Shown here piece after piece: positions 35,122 through 42,955 of a stretch of DNA of 64,000 nt (position 1 is the stretch's first letter; every line of letters begins with the position of its first letter). The DNA is from Nocardiopsis listeri NBRC 13360 (GTDB lineage: Bacteria > Actinomycetota > Actinomycetes > Streptosporangiales > Streptosporangiaceae). The notes under the pieces were generated by a model. The model did not search any database. It was not told where the DNA came from and saw nothing but the letters and a program-made list of their open reading frames with translations. Location: the NCBI RefSeq assembly GCF_001570765.1, contig NZ_BCSH01000032.1:32270-96269 (forward strand). Reading direction: 5' to 3'. A program made the position numbers and the translations under genes.

Positions 35122-35412
35122 TCAGTCCTCGGCGCCCTCCTCTTCTGTGTCGTCTTCCGTGTCGTCCTCGTCGCCGAACGGCTCGCCATGCGACGCCGGC
35201 GCCGTGGCCACCTCGATCCGCGACCAGAGACAGTGGTGAATGAACTCGGGGGCGGGCCCGCCGTACGGATGGGTGCGGGCCGGCTCGGCCGGTGAGGTGG
35301 CGGGGGTGCTCTGGGAGACGACCGTGAAGCCGGTCGTCGGCAGCGTCGTGCCCATGGCCGCGGGAAGGGCGAGGCGCCTTCCGTGTGGGCGCCCTGCTTT
35401 CTGATTGATCAC
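35122..35412 (-). CDS. Small unknown protein upstream of the LPMO gene
   Basis: A 96-residue frame from GTG 35412, with a good ribosome-binding site (GAGGAG, seven bases before GTG). The N-terminal part is Thr/Pro-rich, the middle has PEFIHHCLWSRIEV with a single Cys, and the last 17 residues are almost all acidic (GDEDDTEDDTEEEGAED). I do not recognise it. It lies between the CelR-like operators and the LPMO gene on the same strand, so it is probably co-transcribed. It could also be a chance frame. Confidence 0.5.
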   Translation of the reverse strand: MINQKAGRPHGRRLALPAAMGTTLPTTGFTVVSQSTPATSPAEPARTHPYGGPAPEFIHHCLWSRIEVATAPASHGEPFGDEDDTEDDTEEEGAED

Positions 35413-35648
35413 ATCATTCTCCTCGGAGATGACCCTTCAATGCCCTTGGCGGTTACCACGGGTGGGCGCCTACCTCCGAACCGTGCGAAAGGTCCAGGAG
35501 TGGGACGCCTCGGCGCGACCGTGCGGGGGACCGAGGGGTGTGCGGGGCTGAGGATGCGTGGTGGATCCGGCTGCGGTCGCGGCGGGACCTGGCGCGACCG
35601 TTCGGGCACGTGGAAGGTGGTGTGGGCGTCGATGTGGTCCGCCGCCCA

Positions 35649-35662
35649 TGGGAGGGCTCCCC
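35649..35662. promoter_or_regulatory. CelR/CebR-like operator 1
   Basis: TGGGAGGGCTCCCC differs at two positions from TGGGAGCGCTCCCA, the known target of the LacI-family cellulose regulators CelR and CebR. Confidence 0.6.
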
Positions 35663-35667
35663 CCGTT

Positions 35668-35681
35668 CGGGAGCGCTCCCA
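35668..35681. promoter_or_regulatory. CelR/CebR-like operator 2 (best match)
   Basis: CGGGAGCGCTCCCA contains the perfect 12-bp palindrome GGGAGCGCTCCC and matches 13 of 14 positions of the CelR/CebR consensus. Its centre is 19 bp from operator 1. Confidence 0.8.
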
Positions 35682-35744
35682 TAAGCGGTGCCGAAAAGTT
35701 AACACCATTGATGTGGCCCGGCAATGGGTGTGACGGGAGAAAAA

Positions 35745-35758
35745 TCGGAACGCTCCCA
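35745..35758. promoter_or_regulatory. CelR/CebR-like operator 3 (weaker)
   Basis: TCGGAACGCTCCCA matches 12 of 14 positions of the consensus. It could be an auxiliary site. Confidence 0.45.
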
Positions 35759-35829
35759 CCACCGGTACCTGGAAGTGACGTGGCGGATCAGTGGCACCGC
35801 CCGGCTCCACGGATCCGCCACGGCCATCC

Positions 35830-36513
35830 TCAGACCGTCAGGTCACCCTCCGGGGCGGGCAGGGCCGGCAGCAGGTGCGCCACCCCGGCGGGGTCGCCGT
35901 CCCAGTCCAGGGCACGGATCTGGGCGAGGCTGCGCCGCCCGGTGATCGCCCTGGCCAGCTCGAAGGCGCTCGCGCTCAGGCCGAGGTCGGCCCCCTTCTC
36001 GGCGTCGCCCTCCCCCAGCCGCCACTCCTGGCCGGTGTCGGCGGCCTTCACGTGCACCGAGGGGCGGTCGGCGGGCCAACCTCGGGCCAGGCCGCCCAGT
36101 ACGAAGGCGGCGAGCTGGTCGGCGCCCTCGGTCTGGGGTTGCATCCCCAGCGCGCCGCGGATGTCGTTCTCGTGGTGCCAGGTGTCCAGCGCCGGCAGGG
36201 AGTAACGCAGCCGGGTCCGGGTGCGCATGAGTTCGAGCAGGGCGGGGGCGCCCTCGACCCATTCCGCGGTGAGTTCGTCGATGCGTTTGTCGGCACGGTC
36301 GGCGACCTGACGGGCGGTGACCTCGTCACTGGCCGGGGGCGCCACCAGGCCCTGCACGACCTCGACGCAGAGACCGGCCATGTGGGCGTAGGTCTGGCGA
36401 ACGTCCCAGGCGGGGCAGGCCGGGACGACGGTGGCGAGAGAGGCCTCGTCCAGGCCCGCGGCCAAGGCGACGAGACGGTCTTGGGCCTGCTGGTAGATGA
36501 GCGCGGAGTCCAT
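35830..36513 (-). CDS. Maleylpyruvate isomerase-family protein (DinB-like)
   Basis: A 227-residue protein of the actinobacterial maleylpyruvate isomerase N-terminal family: AGLDEASLATVVPACPAWDVRQTYAHMAG at the start, and LDTWHHENDIRGALG with the second metal-ligand His region in the middle. These metal-dependent DinB-like proteins are linked to mycothiol-dependent chemistry. The actual reaction here is unknown. A palindrome just upstream suggests TetR-type control. Confidence 0.8.
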   Translation of the reverse strand: MDSALIYQQAQDRLVALAAGLDEASLATVVPACPAWDVRQTYAHMAGLCVEVVQGLVAPPASDEVTARQVADRADKRIDELTAEWVEGAPALLELMRTRTRLRYSLPALDTWHHENDIRGALGMQPQTEGADQLAAFVLGGLARGWPADRPSVHVKAADTGQEWRLGEGDAEKGADLGLSASAFELARAITGRRSLAQIRALDWDGDPAGVAHLLPALPAPEGDLTV

Positions 36514-36525
36514 CGTCCAACCCTA

Positions 36526-36540
36526 CCTAACACCGTTAGG
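36526..36540. promoter_or_regulatory. TetR-type palindrome in front of the isomerase-family gene
   Basis: CCTAACACCGTTAGG has six-base arms (CCTAAC/GTTAGG) and a three-base centre, 13 bases upstream of the start codon. The form is typical of TetR-family operators; no tetR gene is adjacent. Confidence 0.5.
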
Positions 36541-36634
36541 GACAAGTCCGGTCCACCGTCCCCGACGAGGCTTCCTCCGGGGAAAGGAAATGACAAAAGA
36601 AGTCCAGGAATACACATCCGCGGTCTTCTCATGC

Positions 36635-36657
36635 GTATCGGTGCGAGCGCGAGGGTA
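36635..36657 (+). promoter_or_regulatory. Candidate SigB/SigF-type promoter
   Basis: GTAT, 14 bases, then GGGTA, close to the GTTT-N14-GGGTA pattern of actinobacterial stress sigma factors. It lies 48 bases before the first gene of the 36705-39480 group. Pattern match only. Confidence 0.35.
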
Positions 36658-36704
36658 GGCGCGCTCCCAACCGCATGACCAGCCGATCCGAGGAGGTTGC
36701 GGTG

Positions 36705-37334
36705 ATGCACTCGCAGGATGGGTCCGGCGGACCCGACAGCGGCGGCGGCCAGAAGACCGAAGCGGCTCGCGCGGCCGCGGGCGAGGTCGCGTCCACCGCG
36801 AAGGAGCAGGCACGGTCCTTCGTCGGTGAGGCCCGCTCGGAGACGGGCCACGTCATGAACGACGTCCAGGGGCGCCTCCGGGAAGAGGCCGAGGACCAGA
36901 CCAGGAAGGCTTCGGGAAACCTGCGCCAGTGGTCACAGGAACTGGAGTCCATGGCCGAACACGCGGACACGGACTCACCCGTGGGCGACGTGGTGCGCCA
37001 GGTCGCCGAAGGCGGCCGCGGGACCGCGGACTTCCTGGACGAGCGGGGCGTGAACGGCCTGTTGGACGAGGCCCGCGACTTCGCCAGGCGCAAGCCGATG
37101 GCCTTCCTCGTGGGGGCTGCGGTGGCCGGGTTCGCGCTCGGGCGCATCCTCAAGGTGTCCCCCGAGGGATCCGAACAGGGAGGGTCCGAGGGACCGGGGC
37201 GAGGCTCTTCCTCGGTCCAGAGTCGCGAGCCCGCTTCGCTGCCAAGACAGGGCAGCCCGTCCGCGGGCGAGACGATCCCTCCCGGCGTGGCCTCCGAGAG
37301 GCTGGGGCGGAATCCGGAAGGAGGAGGAATCTGA
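36705..37334 (+). CDS. Helical envelope/stress-type protein with one membrane segment
   Basis: About 209 residues. The first two thirds are Ala/Glu/Arg-rich amphipathic helix (KTEAARAAAGEVASTAKEQA, AETGHVMND-like repeats). A hydrophobic helix (PMAFLVGAAVAGFALGRIL) follows, then a Ser/Gly-rich tail. The pattern is common in actinobacterial genes that precede a holin-X and a DUF3618 gene, as here. ATG 36705 follows GAGGAGG at eight bases; ATG 36675 upstream lacks such a site. Confidence 0.75.
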   Translation: MHSQDGSGGPDSGGGQKTEAARAAAGEVASTAKEQARSFVGEARSETGHVMNDVQGRLREEAEDQTRKASGNLRQWSQELESMAEHADTDSPVGDVVRQVAEGGRGTADFLDERGVNGLLDEARDFARRKPMAFLVGAAVAGFALGRILKVSPEGSEQGGSEGPGRGSSSVQSREPASLPRQGSPSAGETIPPGVASERLGRNPEGGGI

Positions 37335-37335
37335 C

Positions 37336-37776
37336 ATGGCGACGGTTCCCAGGCCCACACCGGGCACACAGGACCGGATCCGGCGGGAGTGGGACCAGGA
37401 CGACCGGTCCCTGTCCGAACTCGTGGGGGTGGTGACGACCGACCTCCAGACGCTGTTCCGCCAGGAGATCGCCTTGGCCAAGGCCGAGCTCCGCGAGGAG
37501 GGCGCCAAGGCGGGCAAGGCCGCGGGGCTGCTCGGTGGAGCCGGGTTCGCGGGCTACATGACGGTGATCCTGCTCAGCTTCGCCGCGGTGTTCGGCCTCG
37601 CCGAGCTCATCGGACTGGGCTGGTCCGCCCTGGTGGTGGCGGTGCTGTGGGCGATCGCGGGTGCGGTCATGTTCGTCATCGGACGTAACCGGATGCGCGA
37701 GGTCTCACCCACACCCGACCGCACCATCGAGACACTGAAGGAGGACGCCCAATGGGTGAAACATCCGACCGGATAA
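37336..37776 (+). CDS. Holin-X/phage holin family membrane protein
   Basis: A 146-residue protein with an amphipathic N-terminal half (LSELVGVVTTDLQTLFRQEIALAKAELREE) and two membrane helices (AGYMTVILLSFAAVFGLAEL and WSALVVAVLWAIAGAVMFVIG). This is the actinobacterial Holin-X (DUF1469-like) pattern. Despite the name these are chromosomal envelope proteins. A strong GGAGGAGGAA site precedes the ATG. It overlaps the next gene by 25 bases. Confidence 0.85.
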   Translation: MATVPRPTPGTQDRIRREWDQDDRSLSELVGVVTTDLQTLFRQEIALAKAELREEGAKAGKAAGLLGGAGFAGYMTVILLSFAAVFGLAELIGLGWSALVVAVLWAIAGAVMFVIGRNRMREVSPTPDRTIETLKEDAQWVKHPTG

Positions 37777-38339
37777 GGCAGGACATCGAGCGCACGCGCG
37801 CGGAGCTGACCCAGGACACCGACCGGCTGGTGGACCGCGCCAACCCGCGTAAAGCGATCGACCGTCGCACCCACCGGATGCGCCGCAAGGCCGGGGAAGT
37901 GAAGGATCGCGTCATGGGATCGATTCCGTCTCAGGGGTCGGGTGGGAGCTCCACCGGGAGCTCGATCCGACAGAACGCCGAACAGATGACCGACGCGGTC
38001 AGGTCGGCTCCCCAGCAGGCCGTCCAGCAGACCCGGGGCAACCCGCTCGCCGCCGGACTGATCGCCTTCGGCGCCGGTCTGCTGGCGGCCTCGCTCATCT
38101 CCGAGAGCAGGGCGGAGCGGCGGGCCGCCCGCCAGGTCCAGGACCGTGCGGGCGCGATGATCGAGCCGGTCGAACAGGCGGTCTCCGGGTCCGTGGACCG
38201 GGTGAAGGAACAGGCCACCGATTCCACTCGCGAAGCCGGAGAGCACCTGAAGGAGAGCGCCTCGGACAGGGCGCGCTCCACCGGTGAGCAGGCCCGGCAT
38301 GAGGCCAAGAGCGCGTCGGAGGAAATGCGCGGTTCCTGA
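37752..38339 (+). CDS. DUF3618 protein
   Basis: A 195-residue protein starting with the DUF3618 motif (SDRIRQDIERTRAELTQDTDRL), followed by a basic linker, a membrane helix (NPLAAGLIAFGAGLLAASLI) and a long charged coiled-coil tail with LEA-like repeats (VDRVKEQATDSTREAGEHLKE). AAGGAGG precedes the ATG, and the gene overlaps the holin-X gene. The three genes are a recurrent actinobacterial unit of unknown function, probably cell-envelope stress. Confidence 0.85.
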   Translation: MGETSDRIRQDIERTRAELTQDTDRLVDRANPRKAIDRRTHRMRRKAGEVKDRVMGSIPSQGSGGSSTGSSIRQNAEQMTDAVRSAPQQAVQQTRGNPLAAGLIAFGAGLLAASLISESRAERRAARQVQDRAGAMIEPVEQAVSGSVDRVKEQATDSTREAGEHLKESASDRARSTGEQARHEAKSASEEMRGS

Positions 38340-38484
38340 TCCGCGCGGGAGGCTCCGACCGCCCGTCGTGCCCGCGTCGTCTCCCCACCCGGTTCTGTCG
38401 CGGTGGGCGAGGCGGTGGGGCGCGGCCACGCCCTTCGTCGACGGTACCGGCGAGATGGCGATGAGCGGAGAAGGGAAGTGACCG

Positions 38485-39480
38485 ATGGTCCGACAGAGCG
38501 ACCAGAAACGGGGCGGCGAGCGCACTCCGACAGGAGAGGCCACGGCTCCGACCCGCATGGCGAAGTCCTCGTGGTGGGGCGCCCTGCGCAGGACGTTCCG
38601 GGAATTCAGCGCGGACAACGTGAGCGACCTGGCCGCCGCGCTGACCTACTACGCGATCCTCTCGCTCTTTCCGGCGCTGTTGGTACTGGTTTCACTGCTC
38701 GGTCTGGCCGGGCCGGACGCCACCCGGACACTGACCGAGAACGCCTCCGCGCTCCTACCCCCGGACGTCGCCGGGCTGGTGAACACCGCCATCGAGAACC
38801 TCCAGGGCAGTCAGGGCGTCGCCGGCCTCGTCGGTATCGTCAGCCTGGCCGTGGCCCTGTGGTCGGCCTCGGGGTACATCGCCGCCTTCATGCGGGCGTC
38901 CAACGTCGTCTACGACGTACCGGAGGGACGCCCCATATGGAAGACGCTGCCCATCCGCGTCGGCGTCACCCTGCTGTTGGTCGTCCTGATCACCGTCACC
39001 GTGCTCACCGTCGCGGTCTCGGGCGGGGTCGCCGAGCGCGTCGGTCGGTTGGTCGGTCTGGGCCCCACCGCGGTGACGGTGTGGAGCATCGCGAAGTGGC
39101 CGGTACTGCTGCTCCTCATGGCCTTCATGATCGCTCTCCTGTACTGGGCCTCGCCCAACGCCAAGCGCGGCTTTCGCTGGGTCAGCCCGGGCAGCCTGCT
39201 CGCAGTGCTGATCTGGCTGGTCGCCTCGCTGGCGTTCGCCTTCTACGTCGCCAACTTCGCCTCCTACAGCAAGACCTACGGGAGCATGGCGACCGTGGTG
39301 ATCTTCCTCGTGTGGCTCTGGATCAGCAACATCGCGATCCTGCTCGGTGAGGAGTTCAACGCCGAGATCGAGCGCGGGCGCGCGCAGGAGGCGGGACAGT
39401 CCTCCGAGGAGGAGCCCTACGTGGAGATGCGCGACCGCCCCAAGAAGAAGGACGGGAAGCGTCGGCGAGAACACGGCTGA
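38485..39480 (+). CDS. YihY/BrkB-family membrane protein
   Basis: A 331-residue protein with six hydrophobic helices and the family hallmarks LAAALTYYAILSLFPALLVLVSLLGL, LWSASGYIAAFMRASNVVY and the C-terminal LLGEEFNAEIER. YihY proteins are widespread inner-membrane proteins, often misannotated as RNase BN; their function is not established. It lies 145 bases after DUF3618 on the same strand. The N-terminal 40 residues and the last 40 are charged. Confidence 0.9.
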   Translation: MVRQSDQKRGGERTPTGEATAPTRMAKSSWWGALRRTFREFSADNVSDLAAALTYYAILSLFPALLVLVSLLGLAGPDATRTLTENASALLPPDVAGLVNTAIENLQGSQGVAGLVGIVSLAVALWSASGYIAAFMRASNVVYDVPEGRPIWKTLPIRVGVTLLLVVLITVTVLTVAVSGGVAERVGRLVGLGPTAVTVWSIAKWPVLLLLMAFMIALLYWASPNAKRGFRWVSPGSLLAVLIWLVASLAFAFYVANFASYSKTYGSMATVVIFLVWLWISNIAILLGEEFNAEIERGRAQEAGQSSEEEPYVEMRDRPKKKDGKRRREHG

Positions 39481-39493
39481 GGCGGACGGAGGG

Positions 39494-39525
39494 CACGTGT
39501 GGGCTCCTCGGGGAGCCCACACGTG
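39494..39525. terminator. Strong hairpin terminator between convergent genes
   Basis: CACGTGTGGGCTCC pairs with GGAGCCCACACGTG (14 bp, four-base loop TCGG), followed by TTGTGTTTT on the plus strand. Confidence 0.85.
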
Positions 39526-39551
39526 TTGTGTTTTCGGGAATCAGCCCCCGC

Positions 39552-40169
39552 TCAGGTGCCCAGACCGGACATCAGGTCCGCGAACGACGTGGGCTCCTCG
39601 TAGGGGTCGACCTTGTCCGAGGTGTGCTCGGTGGCCAGGATCGCCAGCTGTCGGGCGGCCCGATCGATGCGTTCGGACAGCTCGCGTCCACCGCCGTCCC
39701 CCGCGCCCCAGTCCTCGGAGGCGGCGTAGACGCCCGTGGGCACCACCACCGAACGGGCGTAGGAGAACATCGGCCGCAGCGCGTGCTCCAACACCAGCGA
39801 GTGGCGCGGGCTGCCGCCGGTGGCGGCGATCAGCACCGGGGTACCGTCCAGCGTGCCCGGTTCGATCACGTCGAAGAACGACTTGAACAGGCCGCTGTAA
39901 GAGGCGTTGAAGACCGGGGTCACCGCGATGATCCCGTCCGCGTCGGCGATGTCGGACAGGACGCCGGGAAGCTCGCCGGTGGGTACACGGGTGGTCATGG
40001 CGTTCATGATGTCGTGGGCCACCTCGCGCAGCTCCACGACGCGCGCCTCGACCTTCTCGTCACGTTCGACCATGGCCTCCTCTGCAGCGGCCGTCAGACG
40101 GTCGGCGAGCAGACGGGTCGAGGAGGGGTTGCTCATCCCCGCCGTGACGGTCACCAACTTCCGGGTCAT
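39552..40169 (-). CDS. NADPH-dependent FMN reductase (CE1759-like)
   Basis: A 205-residue flavodoxin-fold FMN reductase: VTVTAGMSNPSSTRLLADRL (FMN phosphate loop), GIIAVTPVFNASYSGLFKSFFD and LIAATGGSPRHSLVLEHALRPMF. It presumably supplies reduced flavin to the LLM oxygenase whose stop it overlaps as ATGA. The pair recurs in actinobacteria. The start has a GGAGGAGA site. Confidence 0.88.
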   Translation of the reverse strand: MTRKLVTVTAGMSNPSSTRLLADRLTAAAEEAMVERDEKVEARVVELREVAHDIMNAMTTRVPTGELPGVLSDIADADGIIAVTPVFNASYSGLFKSFFDVIEPGTLDGTPVLIAATGGSPRHSLVLEHALRPMFSYARSVVVPTGVYAASEDWGAGDGGGRELSERIDRAARQLAILATEHTSDKVDPYEEPTSFADLMSGLGT

Positions 40170-41269
40170 CGGGTCTCCTCCGTCTTCGTGGCGGCCTGCT
40201 CCTTGGCGGCCAGGAGCGAGGCGTGGGTGGGTGCGTCGGGCACGTGGGCGGGCTTCATCGCGGCGAACTCCTTGCGCAGCACCGGGACGACCTCCTCGCC
40301 CAGGAGGTCCAGCTGCTCCAGGACCGTCTTGAGCGGCAGACCGGCGTGGTCCATCAGGAAGAGCTGGCGCTGGTAGTCGCCGAACATCTCCCGGAAGCCC
40401 AGAGTACGGTCGATGACCTCCTGCGGGCTGCCCACGGTCAGCGGGGTCTCGCGGGTGAACTCCTCCAGGGAGGGGCCACCCCCGTAGACCGGCGCGTTGT
40501 CGAAGTAGGGACGGAACTCCTTGACCGCGTCCTGGGAGTTCTTGCGCATGAACACCTGACCGCCGAGTCCGACGATCGCCTGGTCCGCGCCGCCGTGGCC
40601 GTAGTGCTCGAAGCGGCGCCGGTAGAGCGAGATGAGCTTACGGGTGTGAGTGGCCGGCCAGAAGATGTTGTTGTGGAAGAAGCCGTCACCGTAGTAGGCG
40701 GCCTGCTCCGCGATCTCCGGGCTACGGATGGAACCGTGCCACACGAACGGCGGCACCTCGTCCAGCGGTCGCGGTGTGGAGGTGAAGCCCTGCAATGGGG
40801 TGCGGAACTTGCCCTCCCAGTCGACGACGTCCTCGCGCCACAGACGGTGCAGGAGGTTGTAGTTCTCCAGTGCCAGAGGGATGCCCTGTCTGATGTCCTT
40901 GCCGAACCAGGGGTAGACCGGTCCGGTGTTGCCGCGACCCATCATCACGTCCACCCGGCCGTCGGCCAGGTGCTGGAGCATGGAGAAGTCCTCGGCGATC
41001 TTCACCGGGTCGTTGGTGGTGATCAGCGTGGTGGAGGTGGACAGGATGAGCTTCTCGGTCTGCGCCGCCACGTAGCCGAGCATGGTCGTGGGCGAGGAGG
41101 CCACGAAGGGGCGATTGTGGTGCTCGCCGCTGGCGAAGACGTCCAGGCCCACCTCCTCGGCCTTGACCGCGATGGCCACCATCGCCTTGATCCGCTCGTG
41201 CTCGGTCGGAGTGCGTCCCGTGGTGGGGTCGGTGGTGACGTCACTGACCGAGAAGATTCCGAACTGCAT
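40166..41269 (-). CDS. LLM-class flavin-dependent monooxygenase (CE1758-like)
   Basis: A 367-residue luciferase-like (bacterial luciferase/F420 fold) oxidoreductase: EEVGLDVFASGEHHNRPFVASSP, ILSTSTTLITTNDPVKIAEDFSMLQHLADGRVDVMMGRG, and GSIRSPEIAEQAAYYGDGFF. It would use reduced flavin from the partner reductase to oxygenate an unknown substrate. The start ATG 41269 has a weak ribosome-binding site and an A/T-rich promoter region lies just upstream. Confidence 0.88.
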   Translation of the reverse strand: MQFGIFSVSDVTTDPTTGRTPTEHERIKAMVAIAVKAEEVGLDVFASGEHHNRPFVASSPTTMLGYVAAQTEKLILSTSTTLITTNDPVKIAEDFSMLQHLADGRVDVMMGRGNTGPVYPWFGKDIRQGIPLALENYNLLHRLWREDVVDWEGKFRTPLQGFTSTPRPLDEVPPFVWHGSIRSPEIAEQAAYYGDGFFHNNIFWPATHTRKLISLYRRRFEHYGHGGADQAIVGLGGQVFMRKNSQDAVKEFRPYFDNAPVYGGGPSLEEFTRETPLTVGSPQEVIDRTLGFREMFGDYQRQLFLMDHAGLPLKTVLEQLDLLGEEVVPVLRKEFAAMKPAHVPDAPTHASLLAAKEQAATKTEETR

Positions 41270-41827
41270 GGCGTTCCCCGATCCATCTAGCTTCCAAGGA
41301 AATTATTTACTATGAAATTATCATGTCGAACCAGCTTGTGGATCCGGCTATTCCATCGACCTTCGAGGGCCCGTGTTCATCCACAGGCACGCTCCGTATC
41401 CACCAAATGTCACTACCGCGTGATACCCCTGGTGAGACAGGTGAAGACACCGTCACAGCGGGCCACAGACCGGCCTGAAGAGTGCGGGAAAGGAGAAGGG
41501 TGCCCCCGAAGCGCCCGACACCCCCATGGCCACCACCCTCGACCCCCGACGGAAGCCCCATCACCCCACCGCCTCACCGACCCCACACGGTGCCGTACCC
41601 CGGCAGCGTCGCCCACCTCACACCGACGAGGGAGCGACCGAACGCACCCGAGAGCCGGTACTGCTCGCCGACGCCTTGGGCGAGGTCCTGCTCAGCCTCA
41701 AGGAACGCGAGACGATCGCCGAGCCACGCTGAGTCCCACGAACACGAAGGGGCCGGCATCGGCCGGGCCACGAGTTCGCGCCTGAGAATTCTCCGAACGC
41801 GGGCCACGAGGCCTCGGGCAGGAAGGA
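41270..41827. other. Intergenic stretch; no supported gene
   Basis: It opens with an A/T-rich segment (41296-41325) holding two copies of GAAATTAT, which probably contains the promoter and perhaps an operator of the flavin-enzyme pair. A 68-codon frame at 41526-41732 has no ribosome-binding site and is not called. Confidence 0.5.
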
Positions 41828-42183
41828 TCACACCGGTTCGATCGTTCCATGGACGTGCGCGTTGAACTCGGCCGATTCCGCCACCGACGCCCACAACTCC
41901 AGGATCGTGCGCCCACCCGCCTGTCGCACCGGGTAGCGGGACGGGAGCGAGGACTCCACGCGAAAAAGGGTGACGTGCCCCTCACCCTCGCGTGGCGGGT
42001 TCCACTCTCGGATGACCCGAACGGCGTAGTCCTCGTTCAGGACGGGATGAAAGAGGGGCCGCCGAGCGGCCTCGGCGGCCACTCGCGCCGGCCGGAACCC
42101 CTGACCAGAGCGAGTTCCGCGGGGCCGGTGGTGCGCCACAGGGTGGTCGCCTCATCAGTTGTGCCCGGAGGCGTCGCGACCAT
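41828..42183 (-). pseudogene. Conserved hypothetical gene broken by a frameshift
   Basis: From ATG 42183 (ribosome-binding site GAGGGAGG) one frame reads EATTLWRTTGPAELALVRGSG up to REWPPR. The next frame then continues RPLFHPVLNEDYAVRV, FRVESSLPSRYPVRQAGGRTILELW and EFNAHVHGTIEPV to the stop. Together they make one product of about 118 residues, resembling small actinobacterial proteins sometimes annotated as ADP-ribosylation/crystallin J1-like. The shift lies around 42050-42070. Function is unknown. Confidence 0.6.
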
Positions 42184-42275
42184 CCTCCCTCACCTCGCCG
42201 ATCGAAGTCTCGAAGAGTATGGACAACCCGTGCCCCGGAATGCACACGGTTTTTACCGACGACCCCGTAAATTCG

Positions 42276-42308
42276 TTCGTACAGGCGGGAACACTCCACC
42301 TGTACGAA
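42276..42308 (+). other. Perfect 10-bp hairpin upstream of the tandem RNA-like units
   Basis: TTCGTACAGG pairs with CCTGTACGAA around a 13-base loop. It sits one unit length (about 147 bases) before the first tandem copy and could be a diverged first unit, but the rest does not align well. Confidence 0.5.
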
Positions 42309-42416
42309 GCGTTATCACAGGTGAAGCACCCCAGACCGAACCCCGACCCCGAAAATCCCACCAGTGTCTGTGAGAAGCTTCGACATCACCTTCAGACCAT
42401 GCGCGGATGCACGCGC

Positions 42417-42726
42417 TCGTGTCGGCAATGGGGGTTTCCGGCACGAAACCATCGCTGCATCCGCCTTCCCAGCGGCCAGACCGCACTCCGTGCGTAGGCC
42501 GCGCCGGTCGGGTCTCACGTTGGGGGACGTGGGACCCGGCCCAGACCAAGCGAATACGAGTGTTCGTGTCGTAAATGGGGGTTTCCGACACGGAAACATC
42601 ACCGTATTCGCCTCCCAGCGGCCCCACCGTTCTCGGTGGCGGGCCGCGAGGTCGGCCCCCACGTTGGGGGACGTGGGGCCGACCAGACCCGGCGGGGGCG
42701 CGCTGCACAGCGCGCCCCCGCTTTTT
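42417..42726 (+). ncRNA. Candidate structured RNA: two tandem three-hairpin units plus terminator
   Basis: Two units (42417-42541 and about 42564-42684) each fold into three hairpins. P1 is CGTGTCG-like with an AATGGGGGTTT loop. P2 is GCGGCC(C)/(G)GGCCGC with an inner five-bp helix. P3 is a 14-15-bp stem closed by the loop TGGGGG. The inner P2 helix is CGCAC/GTGCG in unit 1 and CACCG/CGGTG in unit 2: different sequence, same pairing. In P3 a T-A and a T-G pair of unit 1 are C-G pairs in unit 2. Compensated change suggests selection on RNA structure. No ORF is needed to explain it. It matches no RNA class I know. Confidence 0.6.
42692..42726 (+). terminator. Intrinsic terminator after the tandem units
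   Basis: GCGGGGGCGCGCTG pairs with CAGCGCGCCCCCGC (14 bp) followed directly by CTTTTT-like T-run (TTTTT at 42722-42726). It is the most classic rho-independent terminator in the window and sets the transcript direction as rightward. Confidence 0.88.
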
Positions 42727-42955
42727 CGTGTCCGGTCGGGACCATTCCACTCACGACCGGCCTCACCCACTCATCCGCCCATCGGCGCGTGAACCGTGGA
42801 CCGGCCGGACCCTCTCCGAGAGGACCCGTATACGGCGCCCATCCCGACCGCGCCGATCCGCGCCATCCGACGCCCGCTTCCGGACATCGGTTCGCCTTGT
42901 GCGGCGGGTGTTCGTGGGCGGCGGTACGATGCGCCTGCACGGGAGGAGACCGAAG

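Larger units (their letters stand above)
35413..35829. other. Regulatory intergenic region upstream of the LPMO unit
   Basis: No gene seen. It contains three CelR/CebR-like operator sequences within 110 bases. The A/T-rich piece around 35690-35715 (GTTAAC) may belong to the promoter. Confidence 0.6.

Noticed and set aside
41526..41732. 68-codon plus-strand frame
   Set aside because: No ribosome-binding site, His/Pro/Arg-rich; only the last 20 residues look protein-like.
42417..42684. Tandem units as a CRISPR array or transposon ends
   Set aside because: Only two units about 147 bases apart with changing stem sequences and no spacers, target-site duplication or transposase; RNA structure fits better.
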